Shown here one piece after another: positions 33,856 to 43,520 of a DNA stretch of 64,000 bases. A program made the translations under genes and the position numbers. This DNA is from Bradyrhizobium sp. SRS-191 (lineage in GTDB: Bacteria > Pseudomonadota > Alphaproteobacteria > Rhizobiales > Xanthobacteraceae), in NCBI RefSeq assembly GCF_024586915.1, contig NZ_JANBVS010000003.1, positions 186,001-250,000 on the forward strand, written 5' to 3'. The notes under the pieces were generated by a model. The model saw nothing but the letters and a program-made list of their open reading frames with translations, did not search any database and had not been told where the DNA came from. How positions within the stretch are numbered: the stretch's first letter is position 1; every line of letters starts with the position of its first letter.

Positions 33856-35190
33856 TTACGGCCGCAGCGTCTCCATGAAACTGACCGGCTCGCCGGTCGC
33901 AGGCGTCAGCAGCTCGCCCTGCCACATCACGCGCTGGCCGCGGACGAAGGTGCCGACCGGCCAGCCCGTCACGCGCACGCCGTCATACGGCGTCCAGCCG
34001 GCTTTCGAGGCGACCCATTCGTTGGTGATGGTCTCGCTGCGCTTGAGGTCGACGATCGTCAGATCGGCGTCGTAGCCGGCGGCGATGCGGCCCTTGCGGG
34101 CGATGTTGTAGATGCGGGCGGGGCCCGCGCTGGTGAGGTCGACGAAACGCTGCAGCGATAGCCGGCCGGCGTTGACGTGGTCGAGCATGATCGGCACCAA
34201 GGTCTGCACGCCAGTCATGCCGGAAGGCGAGGCCGGATAGGTCTTGGCCTTTTCTTCCGCGGTGTGCGGCGCGTGGTCGGAGCCGAGGATGTCGACGATG
34301 CCCTGGTGGACGCCCCACCAGATCACGTCGCGATGGTCGGCGGAGCGCACCGGCGGATTCATCTGCGCGTAGGTGCCGAGCCGCTCGTAGCACTCGGGCG
34401 CAGCGAGCGTGAGATGGTGCGGCGTCGCCTCGACGGTGGCGACGTCCTTGTGGTCGCGCAGATAGACGATCTCTTCCTTGGTCGAGATGTGCAGCACATG
34501 GATGCGCTTGCCGGTCTCGTGCGCGAGATTGACCAGCCGCTGCGTAGCGCGCAGCGCGGCCTCCTCGTCGCGCCACACTGGGTGCGAGCGCGGGTCGTTC
34601 TCGACGCGCAAATTCTTGCGCTCGTTGAGGCGGTATTCGTCCTCGGCGTGGAACGCGGCGCGGCGGCGGATCACCTGGAAGATGCGGCGCAGGCTGTCGT
34701 CGTCCTCGACCAGCAGCGAGCCGGTGGAGGAGCCGACGAACACCTTGACGCCGGCGCAGCCCTCGGCGCGCTCCAGCACCGGCAGTTGCTCGACGTTCTC
34801 GCGGGTGCCGCCGATGAAGAAGGCGAAGTCGCAATGCATGCGATGGCGCCCGGCTTCGATCTTGGCGGTGAACGCCTCCTCGGTGACCGTCAGCGGATTG
34901 GTGTTGGGCATCTCGAACACGGCGGTGACGCCGCCCATCACGGCGCTGCGCGAGCCGGTTTCGAGATCCTCCTTGTGGGTCAAACCAGGCTCGCGGAAAT
35001 GCACCTGGGTGTCGATCACGCCGGGCAGCACGTGCAGGCCCTTGCAGTCGATGATCTCGGCGGCGGAGGCCGCACTGAGATCGCCGATCTCGACGATGCG
35101 TCCACCCGAGATGCCGATGTCGCGGACACCCTCGCCGTCGTGATTGACCACGGTGCCGGATTTCAGAATGACTTGGAAGCGCTGGCTCAT
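33856..35190 (-). CDS. pyrC: dihydroorotase-type amidohydrolase (PyrC-like)
   Basis: A 444-residue amidohydrolase of class I dihydroorotase length. Motifs: VIDTQVHFREPG (about 58-69), MPNTNP, LHIST with its His, ATPHHLTL, and GSDHAPH with the catalytic Asp. It would cyclise carbamoyl aspartate to dihydroorotate in pyrimidine synthesis. Residue 62 is Gln where most relatives have the first metal-binding His of HxH. The ATG at 35190 has GAGGGG a few bases upstream. No other pyr genes lie nearby. An allantoinase- or hydantoinase-like activity, or an inactive dihydroorotase homologue, is possible. Confidence 0.8.
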   Translation of the reverse strand: MSQRFQVILKSGTVVNHDGEGVRDIGISGGRIVEIGDLSAASAAEIIDCKGLHVLPGVIDTQVHFREPGLTHKEDLETGSRSAVMGGVTAVFEMPNTNPLTVTEEAFTAKIEAGRHRMHCDFAFFIGGTRENVEQLPVLERAEGCAGVKVFVGSSTGSLLVEDDDSLRRIFQVIRRRAAFHAEDEYRLNERKNLRVENDPRSHPVWRDEEAALRATQRLVNLAHETGKRIHVLHISTKEEIVYLRDHKDVATVEATPHHLTLAAPECYERLGTYAQMNPPVRSADHRDVIWWGVHQGIVDILGSDHAPHTAEEKAKTYPASPSGMTGVQTLVPIMLDHVNAGRLSLQRFVDLTSAGPARIYNIARKGRIAAGYDADLTIVDLKRSETITNEWVASKAGWTPYDGVRVTGWPVGTFVRGQRVMWQGELLTPATGEPVSFMETLRP

Positions 35191-35388
35191 GAACCCCTCA
35201 TAGGATGTCATTCTCCCGATCACCCCAAGGCAGTTCGATCATGCTGCGCGCCTGCCCATTTGCTGGCCTGCGAGGCGGCGCGCGCCTTGATCTTTAGAAT
35301 GAAGCCACCGCAGTGCGGCGTTTCAGCCTTGTGGTTTATGCCAGGGCGGCTTACGTTTCAGTGCGGCGTGTCGCAAGAGGTTTTTCGA

Positions 35389-36273
35389 ATGAAAGCGACG
35401 TTTCTCGACGACCGGGGCGTGGTCCAGGTCAGCGGCGACGATGCACGCAAGTTCCTCAACGGTCTGGTTACCACCGATGTCACCAAGCTCGTTCCGGGTG
35501 ACGCCCGGTTCGGTGCGCTGCTGACGCCGCAGGGCAAGATCATCATCGATTTCCTGGTGGCGCAGGCGCCCGCGGGGGACGCCGGTGAACGCTTCCTGCT
35601 GGATTGCCCCCGCGCGCTGGCGCAGGCGCTGACGGACAAACTCAATTTGTACAAGCTGCGCGCCAAGGTCGCGATCAGCAATCTCTCCGACCAGGTCGGC
35701 GTCATCGCGGCTTGGGACGGCGCGCCGGCTGCGGCGATCGATCTGTGCTTCAAGGACCCGCGCCACGACGCGCTGGGCTGCCGCGTCATCGCGCCGCAGG
35801 CTGATCTCGCCGAGATCGCCGCGCGACTGGGCGCGGAGGTCGTCGCCGCCGCAGACTACGAGGCGCATCGCATCGATCACACCGTGCCGCGCGGCGGGCT
35901 CGACTTCATGTATGGCGACGCCTTTCCCTACGAGACCAACATGGACCGGCTGCACGGCGTCGACATCGGCAAGGGCTGCTATGTCGGCCAGGAGGTCGTG
36001 AGCCGCATGCACCATCGCGGCACCACGCGGACGCGGGCGGCCAAGGTTCTGCTCGATGGTCCGAGCCCGGAGCCGGGCACGCCGATTCTGGCGGGCGAGA
36101 AGAGCGTCGGCACGATGGGCTCGGCTGCGCAGCAGAAGGGCCTGGCGCTGGTGCGCATCGACCGTGTCGCCGAGGCGATGGAGGCGGGCACGCCGCTGAC
36201 GGCGGGCGGTCTCACCGTCCGCATCGCCGATCCCGACGCGTTGCAGGGCGCGCCGAAGCAGACGGTCGCCTGA
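35389..36273 (+). CDS. ygfZ: YgfZ/GcvT-fold folate-binding protein
   Basis: A 294-residue protein with the YgfZ signature KGCYVGQEVVSRMHHRG (Lys195, Cys197, Gly200, Gln201, Glu202). These tetrahydrofolate-dependent proteins help assemble or repair iron-sulfur clusters in certain enzymes. The ATG at 35389 has GAGG about eight bases upstream. The frame is open far upstream (to 34177), but that part is antisense to the dihydroorotase gene. Ten bases separate it from tag, so the two are likely cotranscribed. Confidence 0.9.
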   Translation: MKATFLDDRGVVQVSGDDARKFLNGLVTTDVTKLVPGDARFGALLTPQGKIIIDFLVAQAPAGDAGERFLLDCPRALAQALTDKLNLYKLRAKVAISNLSDQVGVIAAWDGAPAAAIDLCFKDPRHDALGCRVIAPQADLAEIAARLGAEVVAAADYEAHRIDHTVPRGGLDFMYGDAFPYETNMDRLHGVDIGKGCYVGQEVVSRMHHRGTTRTRAAKVLLDGPSPEPGTPILAGEKSVGTMGSAAQQKGLALVRIDRVAEAMEAGTPLTAGGLTVRIADPDALQGAPKQTVA

Positions 36274-36282
36274 GCCGCTGAT

Positions 36283-36912
36283 ATGGGTCGCGCTGCGGTC
36301 GTCCATCCCGATGGTCTGACGCGCTGCCCCTGGCCGGGCAGCGATCCGCTTTATGTCGCCTATCACGACACCGAGTGGGGCGTGCCGGAATATGACGATC
36401 GCGCGCTGTATGAGAAGCTGATCCTCGACGGCTTCCAGGCCGGACTGTCGTGGATCACGATCCTGCGCAAGCGCGACAATTTCCGCCGCGCCTTCGATGA
36501 TTTCCAGCCTGCGAAGATCGCGCGCTATTCCGACAAGAAGATCCACGCGCTGATGAACGATGCCGGCATCGTGCGCAACCGCGCCAAGATCGAGGGCGCG
36601 ATTCTCAGCGCGAAATCCTGGCTCGACATCCAGGACAAGGGTCCCGGCTTCTCGAAGCTGCTGTGGGATTTCATGGACGGCGCGCCGAAGGTCAATGCGT
36701 TCAAGACCACCGCGAGCGTGCCGGCGTCGACGCCGCTCTCGATCAAGATGTCCAAGGAGCTGGCGTCGCGTGGCTTCAAGTTCGTCGGCCCCACGATCGT
36801 CTACGCCTTCATGCAGGCGACGGGCATGGTCAACGACCATCTCGTCACCTGCTTCTGCCATGAGACCTGCAGCGGCAAGCGCCGCGCCCCGCGCCTCAAA
36901 CCTCCCAAATGA
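36283..36912 (+). CDS. tag: DNA-3-methyladenine glycosylase I
   Basis: A 209-residue base-excision enzyme that removes 3-methyladenine from alkylated DNA. The zinc ligands of E. coli Tag (Cys4, His17, His175, Cys179) align with Cys15, His28, His186 and Cys190. The substrate-binding segment is LILDGFQAGLSW, where Asp49 stands in place of E. coli Glu38. NDHLVTCFCHE ends the zinc site. Its stop overlaps the ATG of the HD gene (ATGA), the first of a chain of coupled genes. Confidence 0.92.
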   Translation: MGRAAVVHPDGLTRCPWPGSDPLYVAYHDTEWGVPEYDDRALYEKLILDGFQAGLSWITILRKRDNFRRAFDDFQPAKIARYSDKKIHALMNDAGIVRNRAKIEGAILSAKSWLDIQDKGPGFSKLLWDFMDGAPKVNAFKTTASVPASTPLSIKMSKELASRGFKFVGPTIVYAFMQATGMVNDHLVTCFCHETCSGKRRAPRLKPPK

Positions 36913-37526
36913 CAATTGAGAAGCCCCCGAGCGGGCAGGACCGTGTCTGGCAGCGCATGCTGTCCGGCCGGCGGCTCAACCTCATCGATCCCTCGCCGCT
37001 CGATGTCGAGATCGCCGACATCGCGCACGGCCTGGCGCGCGTGGCGCGCTGGAACGGCCAGACGTCCGGTGCGCACATCTTCTCGGTCGCGCAGCACACG
37101 CTGCTGGTGGAGATGGTGATGCGCGCGAAGAAGCCGAACATCGATGCGAAGCTGCGGCTCGCGGCGCTGCTGCACGACGCGCCGGAATACGTCATCGGCG
37201 ACATGATCTCGCCGTTCAAGGCGGTGCTCGGCGGCAGCTACAAATCCGTCGAGAAGCGGCTGCTCGGCGCCATCCACATCCGCTTCGGCCTTCCGGCCGA
37301 GCTCGCGCCGGAGATCGAGCGCCAGATCAAGGCGGCCGACCGCGGCTCCGCCTATCTGGAGGCGACCCGGCTGGCGGGCTTCTCCGAGAGCGAGGCGAAG
37401 AAGCTGTTCGGCCGCGATCCCGGCCTGCCGGAGGCGACCGTGACGGAGTACCTGACGCCGTGGAGCGCGGCCAAGGCCGAGAAACGATTCCTGACACGGT
37501 TCAACCTGGTGCTGGGGTCGTGCTGA
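36909..37526 (+). CDS. HD-domain hydrolase (YfbR-like)
   Basis: A 205-residue HD phosphohydrolase. Metal ligands are in HIFSVAQHTLLVEM (first His), LLHDAPEYVIGDM (HD pair) and a later Asp in IKAADRGSAYLEA. YfbR-type members are dNMP 5'-nucleotidases; others hydrolyse nucleotides of unknown identity. It is translationally coupled to tag, so a role in clearing damaged or excess nucleotides during alkylation repair is an attractive guess, not shown. Confidence 0.82.
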   Translation: MTIEKPPSGQDRVWQRMLSGRRLNLIDPSPLDVEIADIAHGLARVARWNGQTSGAHIFSVAQHTLLVEMVMRAKKPNIDAKLRLAALLHDAPEYVIGDMISPFKAVLGGSYKSVEKRLLGAIHIRFGLPAELAPEIERQIKAADRGSAYLEATRLAGFSESEAKKLFGRDPGLPEATVTEYLTPWSAAKAEKRFLTRFNLVLGSC

Positions 37527-37527
37527 G

Positions 37528-37767
37528 ATGCCGCTGACGCCGGACGAGCGCCGCAACGAGCGGCTGAGACTGGCGGCCAATTGGATGAACACGCTGGCGA
37601 CGGCGATCGTCACCGCCGGAACGTTCGTGCCGTTGGCCCAGTTCGTCTATGGCGTGCTGCCGCCGAATACCCCGGCCGGCCTGATCTATGGCTCCGGCGT
37701 GGTTTGCATTGTCACCGGAGTGCTCCTACATTTGCTGGGTCAGTGGATCCTGGGAGGTCTTCGATGA
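37528..37767 (+). CDS. small two-helix membrane protein
   Basis: A 79-residue protein with a charged N-terminus (TPDERRNERLRLAANW) and two predicted membrane helices (TLATAIVTAGTFVPLAQFVYG and GLIYGSGVVCIVTGVLLHLLG). It starts one base after the HD gene stop, and its own stop overlaps the next ATG. No family recognised. Conserved operon position suggests it is a real gene. Confidence 0.65.
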   Translation: MPLTPDERRNERLRLAANWMNTLATAIVTAGTFVPLAQFVYGVLPPNTPAGLIYGSGVVCIVTGVLLHLLGQWILGGLR

Positions 37768-37988
37768 CCACGCACCAGCTCGTTGCCCTGAGCTTCCCGC
37801 TCCTGACCGCCCTGGCCGTCGCCATGGTGGCCCTGCTCGTGCGCCGTCCCTGGGCCGAGAAGCCGGTCGAGATCGCCTCGCCGAGCCGTGAGCGCGTGCT
37901 CGAGCATCTCGAGCGCCTCAACGCCGAGATCGAGGGCAAGGCGCATCTGGTCCGCCAGGAGCTGCGGCAGCTCAAGAACACGCGCTGA
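37764..37988 (+). CDS. small protein with one membrane helix and a coiled coil
   Basis: A 74-residue protein: a membrane helix (LVALSFPLLTALAVAMVALLV), then a charged, probably coiled-coil segment (RERVLEHLERLNAEIEGKAHLVRQELRQLK in the genome). The ATG overlaps the upstream stop and has GGGAGGTC about six bases before it. It probably acts with the two-helix protein encoded just upstream. No function known. Confidence 0.65.
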   Translation: MTTHQLVALSFPLLTALAVAMVALLVRRPWAEKPVEIASPSRERVLEHLERLNAEIEGKAHLVRQELRQLKNTR

Positions 37989-38108
37989 GGGCTCGCCGCG
38001 CCGGCAAGGGCCAGGGCGGGACATATGCGCCCGCCCGAGAGCTGACATCCAAAACCCGCTTTTGCCCTTGTGTCGCCGTTCGTATATTCGGGCGTCCAAA
38101 GGCACCCC

Positions 38109-38615
38109 ATGATCCACGTCTGCTCACTCGCCGCTTTGCCCGAGACCGTGCGCCTGACCGGCGCCAGTCACGTGCTGACCATCATGGCCAATGTCGAGCA
38201 GGTGCAGCGGCCGGAGAGCATCCGGCCCGAGAACCACCTGCGGGTCTCGGTCGACGACATCACCGAGCAGCTCCCCGGCTTCATGGCGCCGAGCGACGAT
38301 CACGTCACCCAGGTGCTGGAGTTCGTGCGCGGCTGGGACCGCGCGGCGCCGCTGGTCATCCACTGCTATGCCGGCATCAGCCGCTCCACCGCCAGCGCCT
38401 TCGCGGCCGCCTGCGCGCTCAATCCCCACCGCGACGAGCTCGATATCGCCTGGGCGATCCGCCAGGCCTCGCCGATCGCCTCCCCCAACCGCCTGATCGT
38501 CAGCCTCGCCGATCGTGCGCTGGGCCGCCAGGGGCGCATGGTGCGCGCGCTGGATGCGATCGGCCCGGGCGCGATGATGGTGGACAGCCAGCCCTTCCGC
38601 ATCGAGCTGGAGTGA
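38109..38615 (+). CDS. protein-tyrosine/dual-specificity phosphatase-like protein
   Basis: A 168-residue cysteine phosphatase. The P-loop is HCYAGISRSTA with Cys86 and Arg92, matching HCx5R(S/T). The general acid is likely an Asp in the VDDITEQLPGFMAPSDDH stretch. Size and lack of extra domains fit small bacterial tyrosine or dual-specificity phosphatases. AAAGG lies just upstream of the ATG. The target protein is unknown; neighbours do not point to a kinase. Confidence 0.85.
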   Translation: MIHVCSLAALPETVRLTGASHVLTIMANVEQVQRPESIRPENHLRVSVDDITEQLPGFMAPSDDHVTQVLEFVRGWDRAAPLVIHCYAGISRSTASAFAAACALNPHRDELDIAWAIRQASPIASPNRLIVSLADRALGRQGRMVRALDAIGPGAMMVDSQPFRIELE

Positions 38616-38622
38616 GCCACGC

Positions 38623-38749
38623 CCCCGTCGTTCCGGGGCGCCGCGCCAGCGGCGAAGCCGGAACCTCGAGATCGTCGCGCGCGATCGAACGGCCAGGCTC
38701 AAACCTCTGGGTTCCGGGTTCGCCCATCGCGCGCCCCGGAACGACGGGG
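38623..38749. repeat. palindromic intergenic element
   Basis: CCCCGTCGTTCCGGGGCGC at the left end mirrors GCGCCCCGGAACGACGGGG at 38731-38749. An inner pair (CCGGAACCT and GGGTTCCGG) is also visible. It follows the phosphatase stop by eight bases. The same class is found at 51382-51520. Confidence 0.8.
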
Positions 38750-38953
38750 CCGCGAAAGGCCCGCGCCGAGTAACAACATACCAGCGCCGCTTGAACTTCC
38801 CTCGCGCGGTTTGACACTCAAGGAACTGCAGCCATCGTGCCGGCACGCCGTGCCGCGGCGCGAATCGCTGCGCGACCGCTGGGGCCTGAAAGGCCCTCTG
38901 TTCCCTCACCTATGACGCCGGCGGGCGCCATCGATTTTCAGGATTGCGACGGG

Positions 38954-41635
38954 ATGTTCGACTGGCCTCTGGACTGGATTGCCCTCCTGATCGCGTTCGC
39001 GGCGCTCGCCTTCGCGCGCCGCACCTCCGACCGCCTGGCCGAGGTGCAGGATCGGCTGGCCAAGCTGGAGGCTGCACGGGCCGTGGTCACGGCGCCCGTG
39101 ATGCCGGCCGCGCCGTCGCTCAGTCCGTTCCAGGAGTCCGGCGCAGCCCCGTCGGTGCCGCCGCCGCTGCCGGAGGTCGCCGAGCCCTCCCTGCAGCCTG
39201 CGGCGATGACGACCGACGAGATATCCGAGCCGCCTCCCTTCGTCCCGCCATTGCCGCAAGCCCAGGCCGGCTTCGAGGAGACCATCGGCACCCGCTGGGT
39301 GGTGTGGGTCGGCGGGCTGACGCTCGCACTCGGCGGCTTCTTCATGGTGCGCTATTCGATCGAGGCCGGCCTGGTCGGCCCCGAGGTGCGCGTCGCGCTG
39401 GGTGCGCTGTTCGCCGCCGCGCTGCTCGCGGCCGGCGAATGGACGCGGCGCAAGGAGAGCATCTCGCAGATCGCGGCGCTGCCGATCGCTAACATTCCCG
39501 CGATCCTCACGGCTGCCGGCACGGCGGTCGCGTTCGCAACGATCTATGCGGCGTACGCGCTGTATGAATTTCTGGCGCCGGCGATCGCCTTCGTGCTGCT
39601 CGGCGCGGTAGCGCTCGGCACGCTCGCGGCGGCGCTGCTGCATGGCCCGGCGCTCGCCGGGCTCGGCCTGGTCGCCGCCTTCACGACGCCGGCGCTGGTC
39701 TCGACCGGCCAGCCGAACTACTGGGCGCTCTACATCTATCTCGCCATCGTCACGGCGGCAGCCTTCGCGCTGGCGCGGGTGCGGCTGTGGCGCTGGCTCG
39801 CGATGACCACGATCGGGCTGTCGTTCCTGTGGACCCTGCCCGGCCTCGATGCCGGCGTCGAGACGGTGGCGCCGCATGTCTTCCACGTGGTCGCAGGCTT
39901 CGCGCTGACCGCGCTGATCGTCGTCTGCGGCTTCCTGTTCGGCCCCGCCGCCGACAATGACGAAGTCGAGCCGATCTCGTCGGTGGGGCTTGCGGTCTAT
40001 CTGCTCGGCGCGATGCTGATCGTGCTGGCGAGCTTCCACGACGGGCTGGCGCTGATCGGCTTTACCGTGCTGATCGCAGCGACGCTCGCGGTGGCCTGGC
40101 GCGCGCCGAGCGCAACCGGCGCGGTCGCCGCGGCGGCCGGCACGGTGTTCCTGGTGTTCGCCGAATGGGCGCTGCGCGACAATCCGGAGCTGCTGGTGCT
40201 GCCCGGCGGCGCGTTGCCCGGCATGGGCCCGAACCCGCTCGGCGCCTCCGTCACATCGCATCTGGTGACCGCGGCGATCTTCGCGCTCGGCTTCGGCGGC
40301 GCGGGATTCCTGGCGCAGGGCCGCTCGGAGAACGCCGCCGTGCCCGTCGTGTGGTCGGCCGCCGGCGTGTTCACGCCGCTGGCGCTGCTGGTCGCGCTGT
40401 ATGCGCGCATCGCCCATCTCGACCGCTCGATCCCGTTCGCGATCCTCGCGGTCGTGCTTGCGGCTGCCTTTGCCGCGGCGACCGAGCTGCTGACGCGGCG
40501 TGAGGAGCGGCCGGGGCTGCCAGTCTCGATCGCGTTGTTCGCGACCGGCACGCTGGCCGCGCTGGCCTTGGCGCTGACCTTTGCGCTGGAGAAGGGCTGG
40601 CTGACGATCGCGCTGGCGCTGATGTCGCTCGGCACCGCCTGGATCTACGAGAACAGGCCGATCCCGTTCCTGCGCACCCTTGCCGCCGTTTTCGCCGGCT
40701 TGGTGGTGCTGCGCATCGGCTATGACCCGCGCATCGTCGGTGCCGATGTCGGCACCACGCCGATCCTCAACTGGCTGCTGTGGGGCTATGGCGTGCCGGC
40801 GGCGTCGTTCTGGGGCGCGAGCATCCTGATGCGCTGCTATGGCGACGACGCGCCCTTGCGCGCCGTCGAGGCGGCCGCGATCCTGTTCACGACGCTGCTG
40901 GCGTTCCTGGAGATCCGCCATGCCGTCAACGACGGCGACATGCTGGCGGTGCCGTCGCTCGCCGAGATCGGTCTCGACGTCTGCGTCGCGCTGGCGCTTG
41001 CGATCGGGCTGGAGCGGCTGCGCGAGCGCAGCCAGAGCATCGTGCACAATGTCGGCGCCGTGATCCTGACCGGCTTCGCCGGCGGCGCCACCGTGCTCGG
41101 CCTGCTGCTGTTCGAGAACCCGATGGTCTCGGACGAGGCGATCAGGGGACGGCTCCTGAACATCCTGATCCTGGCCTACGCCTTCCCCGCCGTGTTGATG
41201 CTGCTGTTGTCCTACGCGGTCGCGGGCCGTCGTCCGGCGGCCTATGGCAACACGCTGGCCGCCGGCGCGCTGATCATGGCGCTGTCCTATGTGAGCCTCG
41301 AGATCCGCCGGATCTATCACGGACCGGTTCTGACGAGCGGCATCACCAGCGCGGCCGAGCAGTACACCTACTCGATCGCGTGGCTCGGCTTCGGCGTGGT
41401 GCTGCTCGGCATCGGCGTCGTCGTCTCGTCGCAACGCGCGCGCCTCGCGTCGGCGATCGTGATCGCGCTGACGATCCTGAAAGCCTTCCTGGTCGACATG
41501 TCGGCGCTGACCGGGGTGTGGCGCGCGCTGTCCTTCATCGGCCTCGGCCTCGTGCTGGTCGCGATCGGCTGGCTGTACCAGAAGGTGCTGTTCCGGCGGC
41601 AGCAGCAGGCGCCGCCGGCTCAGCCTGCGGGTTGA
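38954..41635 (+). CDS. large DUF2339 integral membrane protein
   Basis: An 893-residue protein. After one N-terminal helix (WIALLIAFAALAFA) comes a short coiled coil (RLAEVQDRLAKLEAAR), a proline-rich linker (about 40-105), then more than twenty predicted membrane helices to the C-terminus. This is the layout of DUF2339 proteins, which have no known function. The segment ETIGTRWVVWVGGLTLALGG, just before the helix array, is the family's conserved entry. I prefer ATG 38954 (AGGA ten bases upstream) to 38912. It converges with the chemoreceptor gene with a three-base gap. Confidence 0.8.
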   Translation: MFDWPLDWIALLIAFAALAFARRTSDRLAEVQDRLAKLEAARAVVTAPVMPAAPSLSPFQESGAAPSVPPPLPEVAEPSLQPAAMTTDEISEPPPFVPPLPQAQAGFEETIGTRWVVWVGGLTLALGGFFMVRYSIEAGLVGPEVRVALGALFAAALLAAGEWTRRKESISQIAALPIANIPAILTAAGTAVAFATIYAAYALYEFLAPAIAFVLLGAVALGTLAAALLHGPALAGLGLVAAFTTPALVSTGQPNYWALYIYLAIVTAAAFALARVRLWRWLAMTTIGLSFLWTLPGLDAGVETVAPHVFHVVAGFALTALIVVCGFLFGPAADNDEVEPISSVGLAVYLLGAMLIVLASFHDGLALIGFTVLIAATLAVAWRAPSATGAVAAAAGTVFLVFAEWALRDNPELLVLPGGALPGMGPNPLGASVTSHLVTAAIFALGFGGAGFLAQGRSENAAVPVVWSAAGVFTPLALLVALYARIAHLDRSIPFAILAVVLAAAFAAATELLTRREERPGLPVSIALFATGTLAALALALTFALEKGWLTIALALMSLGTAWIYENRPIPFLRTLAAVFAGLVVLRIGYDPRIVGADVGTTPILNWLLWGYGVPAASFWGASILMRCYGDDAPLRAVEAAAILFTTLLAFLEIRHAVNDGDMLAVPSLAEIGLDVCVALALAIGLERLRERSQSIVHNVGAVILTGFAGGATVLGLLLFENPMVSDEAIRGRLLNILILAYAFPAVLMLLLSYAVAGRRPAAYGNTLAAGALIMALSYVSLEIRRIYHGPVLTSGITSAAEQYTYSIAWLGFGVVLLGIGVVVSSQRARLASAIVIALTILKAFLVDMSALTGVWRALSFIGLGLVLVAIGWLYQKVLFRRQQQAPPAQPAG

Positions 41636-41638
41636 ACG

Positions 41639-43324
41639 TTACGCCGCGCGCACCGACTGCAGGAACGAGGCGACCTCGCGCTTGAGGCGGTCGCTGTCGG
41701 TGGCCAGCGACTTGGCGGCGTCGAGGACATGCGTCGACGCCTGCCCGGTCTCCGCCGCACCGCGCTGCACGTCGGCGACGTTCGCCGACACCTGCTGCGT
41801 GCCGTGGGAGGCCTGCTGGACGTTGCGCGAGATCTCCTGGGTCGCTGCGCCCTGCTCTTCGACGGCCGCCGCGATCGCCGAGGAGATCTCCGAGAGACGC
41901 TCGATCGTGCCGGAGATGTCGCGGATGGCGCCGACCGATTCCTGCGTCGCGGCCTGGATGCTGCCGATCTGCTGGCCGATCTCGCCGGTGGCCTTGGCGG
42001 TCTGCTCGGCGAGCGCCTTCACTTCCGATGCAACGACCGCGAAACCGCGGCCGGCTTCGCCCGCGCGCGCCGCCTCGATGGTCGCATTCAACGCCAGCAG
42101 ATTGGTCTGGCCCGCGATCGAGTTGATCAGCTCGACGACGTCGCCGATGCGCGCGGCGGCCTTCGACAGCTCACCGACGCGATCGTTGGTCTGGCGCGCC
42201 TGCGACACGGCCTCCTGCGCCATGCGCGCGGACTCCTGCACCTGGCGGCTGATCTCGGTGATCGACGAGGACAACTCCTCGGTCGCCGAGGCGACCGACT
42301 GAACGTTGGTGGAGGCCTCTTCGGAGGCCGCGGCGACCTGGGTCGAGATCTCCTGCGAGCGCGAGGCGGTCGATGACAGCGCGCCGGCGGAATGCTCAAG
42401 CTCCGTCGAGGCCGACGACACCGTCTGCACGATCTCGCCGATCGTGTTCTCGAACTGGCGCGTGATGTTGTCGACGCGGCGGCCGCGCTCGATCTTGGCC
42501 TCGGCGTCGCGCGCGGCGAGCGCGTCGGCGTCCCGCTTGGCAATCAGCGCCTCCTTGAACACCTGCAGCGTGTCGGCCATCGCGCCCATCTCCGTCGGCT
42601 CGCCGCGATGCGGCACCTCGGCCGAGAGATCGCCCTGGCCGAGCGCCCGCATCGGCCTGATGATCGAGGCGATGCCGGAGGAGACGTCCTGAACGAGATA
42701 GAGGCCGACGCCGACGCCGGCCGCGACCGCGGCGAGAATGATCGTCGTCACGACCCAGAACGTCGTGTTGTAGCCTTCCGCGGCGTCGCGCGTCGCGGAT
42801 TCGGCGCCCTTGTCGTTGTAGTCGATCGCCTTGTTTAGAAGCTCCTCGGACGCGCTGGCCGCGACTCCGGTCGGCTTGAACAGGGCTTCGACGTCGTCAG
42901 GCAGCTTTCCGACGCTCTTGCGCGAGACGTCGAGCACCTTCTCGGCTTCAGCCAAATACGTATCGAAAGCGCGCGTCCAGGCTTCGTAGATGCCGCGTTC
43001 CTCGGCGGTGGAGATCAGCGGCTCGTAGACCTTGATGTCCTTCTTCACCTTGGCGAGCGTATCGGACATGCGCTTGTCGTTGCTGGCTTTCGCCTCGGGC
43101 GACTGAGCCATCACATGAGCGCGCAACGTAAGCCGGTAGACATTGATGTCGGCGCGCAGCGCACCGAGCGCGCGCACACTCGGCAACCAGTTGGTGGCGA
43201 TGTCGACGGTCCGCTCGTTGATCGTGCGCATGCTGCGCAGGGACAGCACGCCCAGGCCGGACATCACGACCAGCAGGAATGCGATGACCGAGATGATCTT
43301 GAAACGAATGGAAAGCTTGGACAC
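41639..43324 (-). CDS. methyl-accepting chemotaxis protein (tandem copy A)
   Basis: A 561-residue chemoreceptor: membrane helix 1 ([20 protein letters not shown]), a four-helix-bundle sensor (about 35-185), membrane helix 2 ([21 protein letters not shown]), HAMP ([22 protein letters not shown]) and a signalling domain with the hairpin tip [20 protein letters not shown] nearby. The start is GTG at 43324 with GGAGG eight bases upstream. The longer ATG frame is not needed. No CheR-binding pentapeptide at the C-terminus. The signalling half is nearly identical to the neighbour at 43521, so the pair is a recent tandem duplication with differing sensor domains. Confidence 0.92.
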   Translation of the reverse strand: MSKLSIRFKIISVIAFLLVVMSGLGVLSLRSMRTINERTVDIATNWLPSVRALGALRADINVYRLTLRAHVMAQSPEAKASNDKRMSDTLAKVKKDIKVYEPLISTAEERGIYEAWTRAFDTYLAEAEKVLDVSRKSVGKLPDDVEALFKPTGVAASASEELLNKAIDYNDKGAESATRDAAEGYNTTFWVVTTIILAAVAAGVGVGLYLVQDVSSGIASIIRPMRALGQGDLSAEVPHRGEPTEMGAMADTLQVFKEALIAKRDADALAARDAEAKIERGRRVDNITRQFENTIGEIVQTVSSASTELEHSAGALSSTASRSQEISTQVAAASEEASTNVQSVASATEELSSSITEISRQVQESARMAQEAVSQARQTNDRVGELSKAAARIGDVVELINSIAGQTNLLALNATIEAARAGEAGRGFAVVASEVKALAEQTAKATGEIGQQIGSIQAATQESVGAIRDISGTIERLSEISSAIAAAVEEQGAATQEISRNVQQASHGTQQVSANVADVQRGAAETGQASTHVLDAAKSLATDSDRLKREVASFLQSVRAA

Positions 43325-43410
43325 GTCCTGATCCTCCGGGAGAAGCGTCTCGCAACCGGTCGTGTCATCCAGGCATAGCACCATTGCGCGGCCGGGCACC
43401 GCTGCGAAAC

Positions 43411-43449
43411 GAAAAAAGCGGCAACTGCCGAGGAGCAGCTTGCCGCTTT
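43411..43449 (-). terminator. intrinsic terminator between the chemoreceptor genes
   Basis: AAAGCGGCAA (43415-43424) pairs with TTGCCGCTTT (43440-43449), extended by CTGC/GCAG inside. On the leftward strand the stem is followed by TTTTTTCGTTT. This is a good intrinsic terminator for the upstream chemoreceptor gene, so the two copies have separate transcripts. Confidence 0.8.
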
Positions 43450-43520
43450 GTCCGTAAACTTCAGTTAATGCTGAACTACGTCCTAATAGAATTCCAGCGA
43501 CGGCGAAGGCCGTTGCGGTA

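Noticed and set aside
34177..35388. Upstream extension of the ygfZ frame giving a 698-residue protein
   Set aside because: The first 404 codons are antisense to the dihydroorotase gene; YgfZ normally starts at 35389 with a good ribosome binding site.
38906..41434. 842-codon minus-strand frame over the DUF2339 gene
   Set aside because: Arg/Gln/Asp-rich shadow of the membrane protein gene with no recognisable domain.
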